This document shows positions 27,101 through 37,528 of a stretch of DNA of 64,000 nucleotides, one piece after another. The stretch lies in NCBI RefSeq assembly GCF_013266755.1, contig NZ_JABRWJ010000004.1:124001-188000 (forward strand). The letters are read 5' to 3'. Below the pieces are notes generated by a model. That model was not told the DNA's origin. It saw only the letters and a program-made list of their open reading frames with translations, and did not search any database. Both the position numbers and the translations under genes were made by a program. Source of the DNA: Pseudaquabacterium terrae (GTDB lineage Bacteria; Pseudomonadota; Gammaproteobacteria; Burkholderiales; Burkholderiaceae_C). Numbering within the stretch: position 1 is the stretch's first letter; every line of letters starts with the position of its first letter.

Positions 27101-27601
27101 CTAGTCTCTGAAGTTGTTGAAGGCCAGCGGCACGTCGGCCACTTCCTTCTTCAGCAGCGCGATCGCCGCCTGCAGGTCGTCGCGCTTGGTGCCGCTCACG
27201 CGCACCGTATCGCCCTGGATGGCGGCCTGCACCTTGATCTTGCTCTGCTTGATCAGCGTCTGGATCTTCTTCGCGGTGTCGCTGTCGATGCCTTGCTTGA
27301 CCGGCACCGTCTGGCGCACCTTGTCGCCGCCCATCTTCTCGAGCTTGGCGCTGAAGTCGAGGAAGCGCACGTCGACGCCGCGCTTGGTCAGCTTGGCCAG
27401 CAGCAGGTCCTTGACCTGGCCGATCTGGAAGTCGCTGTCGGCCAGCAACTGCAGCGAGCGGTCCTTGCCCGCTTCGACGCTCTCGATGTGGGCGGAGGAG
27501 CCCTTGAAATCGAAGCGCGTGCCGATTTCCTTGTTGCTCTGCTCGACTGCATTGCGCAGTTCGACCAGGTTGGGTTCGAGGACGGTGTCGAAGCTTGGCA
27601 T
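27101..27601 (-). CDS. yajQ: YajQ family nucleotide-binding protein
   Basis: A 166-residue protein of the YajQ family ([20 protein letters not shown] opening; [11 protein letters not shown]; closing [25 protein letters not shown]). Members consist of two tandem ferredoxin-like domains and bind nucleotides; a Xanthomonas member binds cyclic di-GMP and alters gene expression. The start at 27601 is the family N-terminus, and a longer frame to 27664 runs into the divergent murB region. It is divergent from murB (65-nt gap) and followed at once by the retropepsin gene. Confidence 0.95.
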   Translation of the reverse strand: MPSFDTVLEPNLVELRNAVEQSNKEIGTRFDFKGSSAHIESVEAGKDRSLQLLADSDFQIGQVKDLLLAKLTKRGVDVRFLDFSAKLEKMGGDKVRQTVPVKQGIDSDTAKKIQTLIKQSKIKVQAAIQGDTVRVSGTKRDDLQAAIALLKKEVADVPLAFNNFRD

Positions 27602-27666
27602 GGGGTCGAAATTCTGCCACGCAGGACCGCTGCGGCGACATGCGACCCATCGGTCAAAATCCACCG

Positions 27667-28716
27667 ATGTCCAACCTGCCGCGCAGCCTCGCGATCGAAC
27701 ACGCCGTCAGCCTGCGCGAGCTGAACACCTTCGGCCTGCCGGCGGTGGCCCACACGCTGGTGCGCATCACCGACGATGCCGACGTGCGCCGCATGCTCGG
27801 CCATCCGCAGATCGGCCGCGCGCCGAAGCTGATCCTCGGCGGCGGCAGCAACCTGATCCTGACGCGCGATCCGCAGGCGGTGGTGCTGCGCGTCGAAGTG
27901 ATGGGCCGCCGCCTCGTCGAGGAGCGGCCCGATGCGTGGATCGTCGAGGTCGGCGCCGGCGAGCGCTGGCACGAGACGGTGGCCTGGACGCTGGACCAGG
28001 GCTGGCCCGGGCTGGAGAACCTGGCGCTGATTCCCGGCAGCGTCGGCGCCGCGCCGGTGCAGAACATCGGCGCCTACGGCGTCGAGCTGCAGGACCGCTT
28101 CGAATCGCTCGATGCGGTGGACCTGGTCACCGGCCGCAGCGTCACGCTGTCCGCAGCGGCCTGCGCCTTCGGCTACCGCGACAGCGTGTTCAAGCAGACC
28201 GGCTTCGGCGGGCTGGCAGGCAAGAGCCTGATCACGCGCGTGCGGCTGAAGCTGCCGCGGCCCTGGCAGCCGGTGATCGGCTACCTCGACCTGGAGCGCA
28301 AGATCGCTGAAACCGGCGTGCAGGCGCCGGACCCGCGCACGATCTTCGACTGGATCTGCGCGATCCGCCGCGCCAAGCTGCCCGATCCGGCTGAGGTCGG
28401 CAATGCCGGCAGCTTCTTCAAGAACCCGGTCGTCAGCCCCGAGCAATGCCGCGACATCATCGCCCGCGATCCGCACATCGTGCATTACGCGATCGATGGC
28501 GGCCGCTTCAAGCTGGCCGCCGGCTGGCTGATCGATGCCTGCGGCTGGAAGGGCAAGTCGATCGGCCGCGCCGGCGTCTACGAGAAGCAGGCGCTGGTGC
28601 TGGTCAACCGCGGCGGCGCCAGCGGTGCCGAGGTCGTCACGCTGGCGCGGGCGATCCAGGAAAGCGTCTATGGGCGCTTCGGCATCCGGCTGGAGCCGGA
28701 GCCGGTGGTCGTCTAG
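27667..28716 (+). CDS. murB: UDP-N-acetylmuramate dehydrogenase
   Basis: Reduces UDP-GlcNAc-enolpyruvate to UDP-MurNAc in peptidoglycan synthesis using FAD and NADPH. The 349-residue type I enzyme opens [16 protein letters not shown], has the FAD loop [16 protein letters not shown]-like [18 protein letters not shown], the catalytic-Ser region [12 protein letters not shown], and [17 protein letters not shown]. The ATG at 27667 is favoured over upstream starts by family N-termini. It converges on the hybrid kinase gene (8-nt gap). Other mur genes are not nearby. Confidence 0.97.
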   Translation: MSNLPRSLAIEHAVSLRELNTFGLPAVAHTLVRITDDADVRRMLGHPQIGRAPKLILGGGSNLILTRDPQAVVLRVEVMGRRLVEERPDAWIVEVGAGERWHETVAWTLDQGWPGLENLALIPGSVGAAPVQNIGAYGVELQDRFESLDAVDLVTGRSVTLSAAACAFGYRDSVFKQTGFGGLAGKSLITRVRLKLPRPWQPVIGYLDLERKIAETGVQAPDPRTIFDWICAIRRAKLPDPAEVGNAGSFFKNPVVSPEQCRDIIARDPHIVHYAIDGGRFKLAAGWLIDACGWKGKSIGRAGVYEKQALVLVNRGGASGAEVVTLARAIQESVYGRFGIRLEPEPVVV

Positions 28717-28724
28717 CGAGTCAT

Positions 28725-30947
28725 CTAGCCTGCGACGATGCCTTCGGCGGCACACAGCCGCCGCGTCGCCTGCGCCAGTTCCTCGAAACGCTGCACCGCC
28801 AGCGCCAGCTGCGGCGCGCCGAGGGTCGACGCATCGCGGTTCAAGGTCGCCGCGGCTTCGGCCAGTGCCGGCAGGCCCAGGTTCAGCGCCGCGCCCTTGA
28901 CCGCATGCGCGGCATGGCGCAGCACGTCGGTATCGGCGTCGCGCATGGCCTCGCGCATGCGGCGCGCGGCCTGATCGGCCTGGTCGAAGAATTCGCCGTA
29001 CAGCGCCGGCGAGCGCTCGGCGCCCATCAGCTCGGTGACGGCGGCCAGCGCGGCATGGTCGATCAGGCCGGATTCGGACACTGCCGGATCCACCACGGCC
29101 ACAGCGGCGGCCGGCGGCACGGCCGCCGCCGCGCCGGCATGGCGGGCGAACAGCGCGGCCAACGCCTCCAGGCTGACCGGCTTGGTGATCACTTCGTCGA
29201 TGCCGGCGCGCAGGCAGCGTTCGCGCGTGTCGGCGAAGACGTCGGCGGTCAGCGCGATGATCGGCACCTGCGACCGCGGTGGTCCCAGCGCGCGGATCGC
29301 CTCGCTGGCGGTGACGCCGTCCATCACCGGCATGTGCACGTCCATCAGCACCAGGTCGAACGGCTGTTCGCGCAGCGCCTGCACCGCCTCGAGGCCGTTG
29401 ATCACCTGGTGGCCGTGGTGGCCCAGGCGCTCGAGCAGCGCATCCAGGTACAGGCGGTTGACCGGATGGTCCTCGGCGACCAGCACGCGCAGGCTGCGGC
29501 TGTGGTTCTGCTCGGCGGTCGCCTGGGGCGAGGCCGTCGCCGCCGCGGGCAGCAGCGGGCAGCGGAATGCGAACACGCTGCCGGCGCCCGGCGCGCTGCG
29601 CACGACGAGCTCGCCGCCCATCAGCCGCGCGAGGTTGCGCGAGATCGCCAGCCCGAGGCCGGTGCCGCCCTGGCGCCGCACGTGCGGATCGTCGGCCCGC
29701 GTGAAGCGCTGGAACAGGCGCGCCACCGTCGCCGTGTCCATGCCGATGCCGCTGTCGGCGACCTCGAATTCGAGCTGCGGCTCGCCGTCGGCGCCGCTGC
29801 GCGTGCGGCAGCTGAGCACGACGCTGCCGCGCTCGGAGAACTTGATGGCGTTGTTCAGCAGGTTGTAGAGCACCTGCCGGATGCGCGTCGGATCGAGCCG
29901 CACGTGGCTCGGCAGGCCGCCGTCCAGGCGCAGCTCCAGCGCCAGGCCCTTGTCGGCCGCCTGCGGCTGCATCAGCGCGCGCACCTCCTGCACCAGGCCG
30001 CGCAGCTCGACGTCCTGCGCCTGCAGCGCGAGCGTGCCCGACTCGAGCTTCGCCAGGTCGAGGATGTCGTCGAGCAGGCGCAGCAGGTGTCCGGCCGATT
30101 CGTCGGCGGTCTGCAGCCAGGCGGCGGCCTGCGTGGCATCGGCCGGCGCCGGCTGCTTCAGCAAGGCCAGCATGCCGAGCAGGCCGTGCAGCGGCGTGCG
30201 CAGCTCGTGGCTCATGTCGGCGAGGAATTCGCTCTTCGCGTGGCTCGCGGCTTCGGCCTCGATGCGTGCGTCGCGCAGCTCGTCGGCCAACGCTTCGAGG
30301 TGGCGCCGGCGCTGTTCGAGCTTGCGCATCTGGCGCAGCGCGATCAGCGCGAAGACCAGCACCATCGCCGACAGGAAGGCGGTCAGCCCGAGGCCGATCT
30401 GGTTGTGCTGGCGCACCTTGTCCTGGCGTTCGCTGACCTGCGCCGCGACCTGGTGCGAGGCGTCGAGCAGCAACTGGTGGATCGGGTCGCCCAGCGCCAG
30501 CAGGTCCGTCAGCAGCGCACGCGAGGCCTGCGGGCTCAGCGGGCCGCGCGGCCGGTCGCTCAGGTACAGGTCGGCGCGCGTGGCAAAGCTGTCGATCCGG
30601 CGCAGCACCTGCTCGGAACCCGCAACGTTGCGCAGCAGGCGGTTGGCGCGTTCGGTGCGCAGCAGCGAGGCGCGGCTGAGGAAGATGTCGTAGCGCAGCT
30701 GCAGCTGCGCCGGCGTGTCGGCCGGATGGTCGAGGTCCTGGCGCCATTGCTCGCGCAGGCGCAGGTACTCGGTCTCCAGCTGGTACAGGCTCAGCACCAG
30801 GTAGTCGTCCTGGTACTGCACCGTCCCGCTCAGCAGCGCGTACTGGCGCACCTGCACGAAGGCCGCCGCCAGCAGCGTCGCCAGCAGCAGCAGCCCGGTG
30901 ACGCCGAACCACGGCGTCAGCCGCTGCGGCTGCGAATCGGGGCTCAC
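28725..30947 (-). CDS. hybrid sensor histidine kinase (HK-REC-HPt)
   Basis: A 740-residue membrane kinase. TM1 at ~13-31, a periplasmic helical sensor (~32-182), TM2 at ~183-205, then the H-box SHAKSEFLADMSHELRTP with His247, the ATPase domain (N-box NLLNNAIKFSERG ~362-374; GGTGLGLAISRNLARLMGG ~427-445), a receiver with Asp536 (LVLMDVHMPVMDG), and a C-terminal HPt with His681 (HAAHAVKGAALNLG). It is therefore a complete phosphorelay up to the final regulator, which is not nearby. The GTG start overlaps the stop of the upstream exported protein (GTGA), so they are coupled; that protein is a candidate periplasmic partner of the sensor. Confidence 0.93.
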   Translation of the reverse strand: MSPDSQPQRLTPWFGVTGLLLLATLLAAAFVQVRQYALLSGTVQYQDDYLVLSLYQLETEYLRLREQWRQDLDHPADTPAQLQLRYDIFLSRASLLRTERANRLLRNVAGSEQVLRRIDSFATRADLYLSDRPRGPLSPQASRALLTDLLALGDPIHQLLLDASHQVAAQVSERQDKVRQHNQIGLGLTAFLSAMVLVFALIALRQMRKLEQRRRHLEALADELRDARIEAEAASHAKSEFLADMSHELRTPLHGLLGMLALLKQPAPADATQAAAWLQTADESAGHLLRLLDDILDLAKLESGTLALQAQDVELRGLVQEVRALMQPQAADKGLALELRLDGGLPSHVRLDPTRIRQVLYNLLNNAIKFSERGSVVLSCRTRSGADGEPQLEFEVADSGIGMDTATVARLFQRFTRADDPHVRRQGGTGLGLAISRNLARLMGGELVVRSAPGAGSVFAFRCPLLPAAATASPQATAEQNHSRSLRVLVAEDHPVNRLYLDALLERLGHHGHQVINGLEAVQALREQPFDLVLMDVHMPVMDGVTASEAIRALGPPRSQVPIIALTADVFADTRERCLRAGIDEVITKPVSLEALAALFARHAGAAAAVPPAAAVAVVDPAVSESGLIDHAALAAVTELMGAERSPALYGEFFDQADQAARRMREAMRDADTDVLRHAAHAVKGAALNLGLPALAEAAATLNRDASTLGAPQLALAVQRFEELAQATRRLCAAEGIVAG

Positions 30948-31462
30948 AGCACCTCGATCGATCGGAGCTGCCAGGCGCAGCGCGTGTAGTACAGGGCCTT
31001 GCGCAGCGCGGCGTTGCTGTCGAAGGGGTAGATGATGAACAGCGGGCCCTTGTCGCGCACCGACATCGGCTTGTCGTCGAGCAGGCGGGCGAGCAGCACG
31101 TCGAAGCGCTGCACGTCGTCGAACGGGATGTCGACGCGGTAGTCGTTCAGCGCCGTCGCGCGCAGCGCCTGGCCCTGGGCCGACGCCGCGGCCAGCACGT
31201 CGCGCAGCAGCGGGCCGGTGAACTTGCGCGGCAGGCTGTACCACGGCGTGCGCGTCGTGAAGCTCTGCTGCGGCAGCTTCTCGAGCATCGTCATGTCGAA
31301 CTCGGCCTGCGGCTCGCCCTGCGCCTGGCGGTTCGGCAGGCGCACGCGACCGGTCACGGTCAGCACCACCGGCCCGTCGGGTGCCTCCAGCGCCTGCGCC
31401 GGCGCACTGGCGCCGAGCCAGGGCAGGGCGGCGGCGAAGCTCAGCAAGTGGCGGCGTTGCAT
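30944..31462 (-). CDS. small exported molybdopterin-oxidoreductase-fold-like protein
   Basis: A 172-residue protein with an N-terminal signal (MQRRHLLSFAAALPWLGASAP; twin Arg at residues 3-4, so Tat export is possible). The remainder resembles the sulfite-oxidase/YedY-type molybdopterin fold region in miniature (LTVTGRVRLPNRQ, KFTGPLLRDVLAAASAQG, NDYRVDIPFDDVQRFDVLLARLLDD, GPLFIIYPFDS). The cofactor Cys of true enzymes is not evident, so it may bind a ligand without redox chemistry. Overlap by 4 nt with the hybrid kinase suggests it delivers a periplasmic signal to it. Confidence 0.72.
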   Translation of the reverse strand: MQRRHLLSFAAALPWLGASAPAQALEAPDGPVVLTVTGRVRLPNRQAQGEPQAEFDMTMLEKLPQQSFTTRTPWYSLPRKFTGPLLRDVLAAASAQGQALRATALNDYRVDIPFDDVQRFDVLLARLLDDKPMSVRDKGPLFIIYPFDSNAALRKALYYTRCAWQLRSIEVL

Positions 31463-31610
31463 CCCGGCGGCGCAGCTTCCAATCGTGGGGGGGCGATATT
31501 AACCGTCGACCAGCCAAGGGTTGACCCGGATGACAACTGCGCACGCTTCGCCGCGCATCAGTACTTGGAGGGGGGCGACGCGAGCACTTGCTGCGTTAAG
31601 CTGCCGGGTT

Positions 31611-33572
31611 ATGTCTTCGACACTGGGTCCCACCACTTCAGGCGGCCAGGCCAATGCGCTGCCGAAGGGGACTCGCCTGGGTGAATTCGAGATCCGGCGC
31701 GTCATCGGCGCGGGGGGGTTCGGCATCGTCTACATGGCGTTCGACCACGGGCTGGAACGCGAGGTGGCGATCAAGGAATACATGCCTTCGTCGCTGGCTT
31801 CACGCACCGCGACGCTGCATGTCTCACTGACCTCGCCGTCGAACGAGGAGACCTTCAAGCTCGGTTTGCGCTCCTTCGTCAACGAGGCCAAGCTGCTGGC
31901 GCGCTTCGACCACCGCTCGCTGATCAAGGTGCACCGCTTCTGGGAAGACCGCGGCACCGCCTACATGGTGATGCCGCTGCTGCGCGGCCGCACGCTGCGC
32001 GAGGCGCGCCGGCTGATGGAGCAGCCGCCGACCGAAGCCTGGCTGCGCGGCGTGCTCGATCCGGTGCTCGGCGCCCTGGAGGTGCTGCACCGCGAGGACG
32101 TCTTCCACCGCGACATCGCGCCCGACAACATCCTGATCGGCGACGACGGCGTGCCGATGCTGCTGGACTTCGGCGCCGCGCGCCACGTGATCCACGGCCG
32201 CAGCCAGACGCTCACCGCGATCCTCAAGCCCAGCTACGCGCCGATCGAGCAGTACGGCGAGGCGAGCAACCTGCGCCAGGGCGCCTGGACCGACCTCTAC
32301 GCACTCGGCGCGACGCTGCACTATCTGATCACCGAGTCGCCGCCGGCGCCGGCGACCGTGCGCACGATCAGCGACGACGTGCCGCCGTTGTCGTCGATGC
32401 CGCGCCCGGGCATCTCGGACCAGTTCCTGCAGATCGTCGACTGGATGCTGGCGCCGCGCCCGCAGCAGCGGCCTCAATCGGTGGCCGAACTGCGCGAGGT
32501 GCTGGCCGGCCGGCGTGGCGTGCCGGTGAACACGATGCCGCCGCCGTCGCCGACCTCCTGGCAGCGCACCGAGCTCTACCACCCGCCGGCGCCGCCGGCC
32601 GCGCACCACGAACCGCTGCCGCTGCCGGTCCCCGCGCCCGCGCCGGCCGCACCGCAGCATCCGACGACCCAACGCCGCGTCGATCCGGAGATGCGGCCCG
32701 ACGCGACCGTCCACCCGCAGACGCGCGCCGCGCCGCCGACCGCGCGACCCGCGCCGTCACCCGCGCCACGGCCCGTCCCTGCACCGGCGCGGGTGCCGCT
32801 CGACCAACTCGACTTCGTGCCATCGCGGCCGATGCCGCTGAAAACGCCGGCGCCCGCGCCGCGCGCACCGGTGGCCGGCGGCAGCGATGCGCGCAACCTG
32901 CTGCCGTGGCTGGCCGGCGGCGGGGCGGTCGTCGCCGCAGGAGCAGCCCTGGTGTGGTTCCTGAACCGGCCGTCGGCGCCGGTGGTCATCGTCGCGCCGA
33001 CGCCCGCGGCATCGGCGCCGGTGCCGTCGGCGGCGGCGGCGGTGCCGTCGCCGGTGGCTTCCGCCGTCGTCGAGCCGGCGCCGGCGCCGATCGTCGTCGC
33101 ACCGCCGGTCCAGCCACCCGCGCCGGCACCGGTCGCCGCGACACCGGCGCCCGCACCGCGCCCGACGCCGCAACCCGCCCCGGCGCCGCGGCCCGGCACG
33201 ACACCGGCACCGACCGCGCAGTCGCCGGTGGCCCCGAGCCCGGCGATGTCGGTGGCCAGCGCTGCGCTGCGGCCGCTGCCGACCCGTCCGCCGGCGCCCG
33301 CGCCGGCCACCGAAAGCAGCACCGGCCGTGTCGCCACGCCCGCCCGTCCCGATCCGACCCCCAGCCCGCCGCCGCCGGCGCGAAGCGAAGCACCCGCCCC
33401 GGCACCGACCGCCGCCGCGCGCGATCCGCGCGAGAGCTGCGGCTCGCGCATGCTGATCGCGCTGCACCTGTGCCTGGTGCGCGAATGCGCGAAGCCCGCG
33501 TTCCAGGACCATCCGGAATGCGTGCAGGTGCGGGCGATCGAAGAGCGCACGCGCGCGCGCACGTCGCCTTAG
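31611..33572 (+). CDS. membrane-anchored Ser/Thr protein kinase
   Basis: A 653-residue Hanks-type kinase. Kinase domain ~23-300: glycine loop IGAGGFGIV, ATP Lys55 in VAIKEY, catalytic HRDIAPDNIL with Asp168, and DFG with Asp186 (LLDFGAARHV). A long Pro/Ala/Arg linker (~305-425) precedes one membrane helix (~429-450), then another Pro-rich segment and a short C-terminal Cys module (ESCGSRMLIALHLCLVREC) with four to five cysteines, perhaps a metal-binding or disulfide cap outside. No PASTA repeats. The start at 31611 is chosen because upstream Met residues precede no conserved sequence. Confidence 0.93.
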   Translation: MSSTLGPTTSGGQANALPKGTRLGEFEIRRVIGAGGFGIVYMAFDHGLEREVAIKEYMPSSLASRTATLHVSLTSPSNEETFKLGLRSFVNEAKLLARFDHRSLIKVHRFWEDRGTAYMVMPLLRGRTLREARRLMEQPPTEAWLRGVLDPVLGALEVLHREDVFHRDIAPDNILIGDDGVPMLLDFGAARHVIHGRSQTLTAILKPSYAPIEQYGEASNLRQGAWTDLYALGATLHYLITESPPAPATVRTISDDVPPLSSMPRPGISDQFLQIVDWMLAPRPQQRPQSVAELREVLAGRRGVPVNTMPPPSPTSWQRTELYHPPAPPAAHHEPLPLPVPAPAPAAPQHPTTQRRVDPEMRPDATVHPQTRAAPPTARPAPSPAPRPVPAPARVPLDQLDFVPSRPMPLKTPAPAPRAPVAGGSDARNLLPWLAGGGAVVAAGAALVWFLNRPSAPVVIVAPTPAASAPVPSAAAAVPSPVASAVVEPAPAPIVVAPPVQPPAPAPVAATPAPAPRPTPQPAPAPRPGTTPAPTAQSPVAPSPAMSVASAALRPLPTRPPAPAPATESSTGRVATPARPDPTPSPPPPARSEAPAPAPTAAARDPRESCGSRMLIALHLCLVRECAKPAFQDHPECVQVRAIEERTRARTSP

Positions 33573-33664
33573 CGACAGCTCGTCGATACCGCCTTAGCGA
33601 CAGCTCGTCGATACCGCCTTAGCGACAGCTCGTCGATACCGCCTTGGCGACAGCTCGTCGACGA
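33565..33664 (+). repeat. 25-bp tandem repeat, three exact copies plus one diverged
   Basis: The unit CGCCTTAGCGACAGCTCGTC followed by GATAC occurs exactly at 33565-33589, 33590-33614 and 33615-33639; a fourth copy (33640-33664) has TTGG and ends GACGA. The first copy contains the kinase stop codon (TAG, 33570-33572). The last copy merges into a 16-bp perfect palindrome (AGCTCGTCGACGAGCT). Direct repeats without spacers, so not a CRISPR array. It is probably a replication-slippage array grown from the kinase 3' end. Confidence 0.9.
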
Positions 33665-33759
33665 GCTGCGTCGCCAGGGTGACAAGTTGCGGGTTCGCCG
33701 GGATGCGGCCCGCGTGACGCTCGGCTACACCGGCAGAGGATCCACCTCTTCTGCCGCCG

Positions 33760-35460
<1,701 letters not shown>

Positions 35461-35491
35461 CGCCAGATATGAGCGGCCGCTGCTGCCGGCG

Positions 35492-35950
35492 TCAGCTCGC
35501 GTTCATCAACGCGTCGTAGCGCCGCTGCATCTCCTCGGTCGACACATCCTCGATGTGATGGCCCAGCAGCCACTGGTGGCCGAAGGGGTCGCGCACGCGG
35601 CAGCTGCGTTCGCCGTAGAACTGGTCGGTCGGCGCCATTTCCATCGTCGCGCCGGCGGCGACCAGACGCGCGGCGAGGGCGTCGCAGTCGTCGACGTGCA
35701 GGTGGATCGACGCGCCGAGCGTCGTCGCGCCGTCCGGCGCCATCAGGCCGTATTCGGGGTACTCCTCGCTGAGCATCAGCACCACCGGCCCCAACTGCAG
35801 CTCGGCATGGCCGATGCGGCCCGACGGCTCGGTCAGCCGCATTTTTTCGACGGCGCCGAAGGCGCGCACGTAGAAGGCGATCGCGTCGGCGGCGCCCTTG
35901 ACGCGCAGGTACGGAAAGACCTCTTGGATCACCGGCGGTTTCGTGCTCAT
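35492..35950 (-). CDS. VOC family protein (glyoxalase/bleomycin-resistance-like)
   Basis: A 152-residue protein with two beta-alpha-beta-beta-beta modules typical of the VOC fold (FPYLRVKGAADAIAFYVRAF; IHLHVDDCDALAARLVAAGA; VRDPFGHQWLLGHHIEDV). Such proteins are divalent-metal dependent lyases, dioxygenases or binding proteins; no specific substrate is implied. It converges on the acyl-CoA ligase gene (31-nt gap) and is followed on its strand by nothing related. Confidence 0.88.
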   Translation of the reverse strand: MSTKPPVIQEVFPYLRVKGAADAIAFYVRAFGAVEKMRLTEPSGRIGHAELQLGPVVLMLSEEYPEYGLMAPDGATTLGASIHLHVDDCDALAARLVAAGATMEMAPTDQFYGERSCRVRDPFGHQWLLGHHIEDVSTEEMQRRYDALMNAS

Positions 35951-36028
35951 GGCTTCGACTCCGTGCGTGAGTGGCGATGCGGCCAGCTTAGGCCCTGCGA
36001 ATGGTGGCGTCTTGAACGTTTTTTCGCT

Positions 36029-36844
36029 TCAGCGGCAGGCCACGTGGCTCGGGAAGGCCGTCGCGTCGCGGCGGTAATCGCCGGGCGTGAAGCCGGCGAA
36101 GCGGCGGAACTCGCGCGCCAGGTGCGCCTGGTCGGAATAACCCGCATCGGACGCGGCCTCCGCCCACGCCGTGTCGGGCTGGGTGTCCTGCAGCAGCGCG
36201 TTGAAGCGCAGCAGCGCGCCGTGCAGCTTGGGCGTCAGGCCGACCGCGCGGCGGTAGCGTTCGATGAAGCGGGCCGGCGACAGCCCGCACGCGCTTTGCA
36301 CCGTGCCGACGCGCGCGCCGCTGGCCAGCTGCGCCACCGCCCAGCCCAGCCAGCGCTCGACGTCGGCCTCGGGGAGAAAGCGTTCGCGCAGCGCGGCTTC
36401 GAGCGCGTCGAGCCGCGCCGCCGGCGTGGCGAGCCTGCCGCCCTTCGTCAGGCGGTCCTGCAGCGCGGCGGCGAAACCGGGCCACAGCTCGTCGAGCGCG
36501 ATGCTGCGGCCGGTGTATTCATCGGCCGGCGCGGCGACGAAGGCGACCAGGCCGCCGGGCCTGAAATGCGCGCCGACCACCGCCAGCGCGCCCGCCGTGT
36601 CGCGCAGCGTGGCGCGCTGCTGCGCGCCCTGCAGCACGCCGCCGGCGAGCCAATGGCCGGCCATGTCGTCGCGGCCGGCGAAGCGGTGCAGCGCACCCTG
36701 CGTCAGCGGCACGATCAGGTCGGCGCAGCCGGTCGGCAGGTTCCATTCGCGCGCATGCGCCAGGCCCTGCGGCCTGGCGCTGGTCCACAGCATCGAGACG
36801 AAGCGGTCGAGCGGTGGCGCCGGCGAGCGGCTGGCGTGGTCCAT
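36029..36844 (-). CDS. AraC family transcriptional regulator with DUF6597-like N-domain
   Basis: A 271-residue regulator. The N-terminal ~150 residues resemble the sensory domain found in AraC proteins with DUF6597 (REWNLPTGCADLIVPL, GAHFRPGGLVAF). The C-terminal AraC double helix-turn-helix follows (SACGLSPARFIERYRRAVGL; AASDAGYSDQAHLAREFRRFAGFTPGDYRRD). The start at 36844 is just 5 nt after the DUF924 stop, so both belong to one transcript. A continuous minus-strand frame extends upstream to 39346, but it is only antisense reading. Confidence 0.87.
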   Translation of the reverse strand: MDHASRSPAPPLDRFVSMLWTSARPQGLAHAREWNLPTGCADLIVPLTQGALHRFAGRDDMAGHWLAGGVLQGAQQRATLRDTAGALAVVGAHFRPGGLVAFVAAPADEYTGRSIALDELWPGFAAALQDRLTKGGRLATPAARLDALEAALRERFLPEADVERWLGWAVAQLASGARVGTVQSACGLSPARFIERYRRAVGLTPKLHGALLRFNALLQDTQPDTAWAEAASDAGYSDQAHLAREFRRFAGFTPGDYRRDATAFPSHVACR

Positions 36845-36849
36845 CGTTC

Positions 36850-37446
36850 TTAAAAGCCCGAGCCGGGCGTTTTCAGAAACGCCGCTTCCTCGGCCGTGCT
36901 GGCGCGGCCGAGCGCGGCATTGCGATGCGGGAAGCGGCCGAAGCGTTCGATGATGTCGTGGTGCGCCTGCGCCCAGCGCAGCAGGCCGTCGAGCTGCGGC
37001 TCGTCGCGCTCGAGCGCGGCGAACAGGCGCAGCGCCTCGCGCTGCTGCCCCAGGTCCTCGGCGTGCTCGAACGGCAGGTAGACGAACTGGCGCTGCACGC
37101 CGGCGAGCGCGCGGTCGTCGCCGCGGCCGACCATCGCCTGCGCGGCAGCCAGCGCCCGCGCATCGCCGGCGAAGGCGCGCGCGCTGTCGCGAAAGACGTT
37201 GCGCGTGAACTGGTCGAGCACGATCACTTCGGCCAGCGCGCCGGCCGGCGTCTGCGCCCAATCGCCGACGTCGCCGCCGAGCGCCGCCTCGATCGTCGCG
37301 CCGAAGCGCTCGCGGATCTGCGCATCGAAGGCCGGGTCCTTGCGGAACCAGGCGGCGCGCGTGCGCAGGTGCTCGGGGTCGCCGGGCGGGGCGAACCAGA
37401 AGTCCAGCACGGCACCGGGCGGCAGGGCAGGTGATGTTCGATCCAT
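36850..37446 (-). CDS. DUF924 family protein
   Basis: A 198-residue all-helical protein of the DUF924 family (VLDFWFAPPGDPEH opening, the block EVIVLDQFTRNVFRDSARAFAGD, and FVYLPFEHAEDL and RFGRFPHRNAALGR). The fold is TPR-like; biochemical function is not established. The start is taken at the ATG 37446; a GTG at 37455 is also in frame. Upstream of and tightly spaced with the AraC regulator gene, and divergent from the methyltransferase gene. Confidence 0.9.
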   Translation of the reverse strand: MDRTSPALPPGAVLDFWFAPPGDPEHLRTRAAWFRKDPAFDAQIRERFGATIEAALGGDVGDWAQTPAGALAEVIVLDQFTRNVFRDSARAFAGDARALAAAQAMVGRGDDRALAGVQRQFVYLPFEHAEDLGQQREALRLFAALERDEPQLDGLLRWAQAHHDIIERFGRFPHRNAALGRASTAEEAAFLKTPGSGF

Positions 37447-37528
37447 GGCCCGCACTATTGCGCACGGGGCGCCGAATGCCGGGTGCTAACCTCGGTTGGC
37501 GCAGGGCTTTATCGCAGAGGACTCCCCC

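Noticed and set aside
27388-30912. 1174-residue minus-strand open frame
   Set aside because: Antisense reading over murB and out-of-frame over the hybrid kinase; Arg/Ala-rich with no domain, produced by high GC.
33565-33664. CRISPR-like array
   Set aside because: Units are directly abutted without spacers and there are no cas genes.
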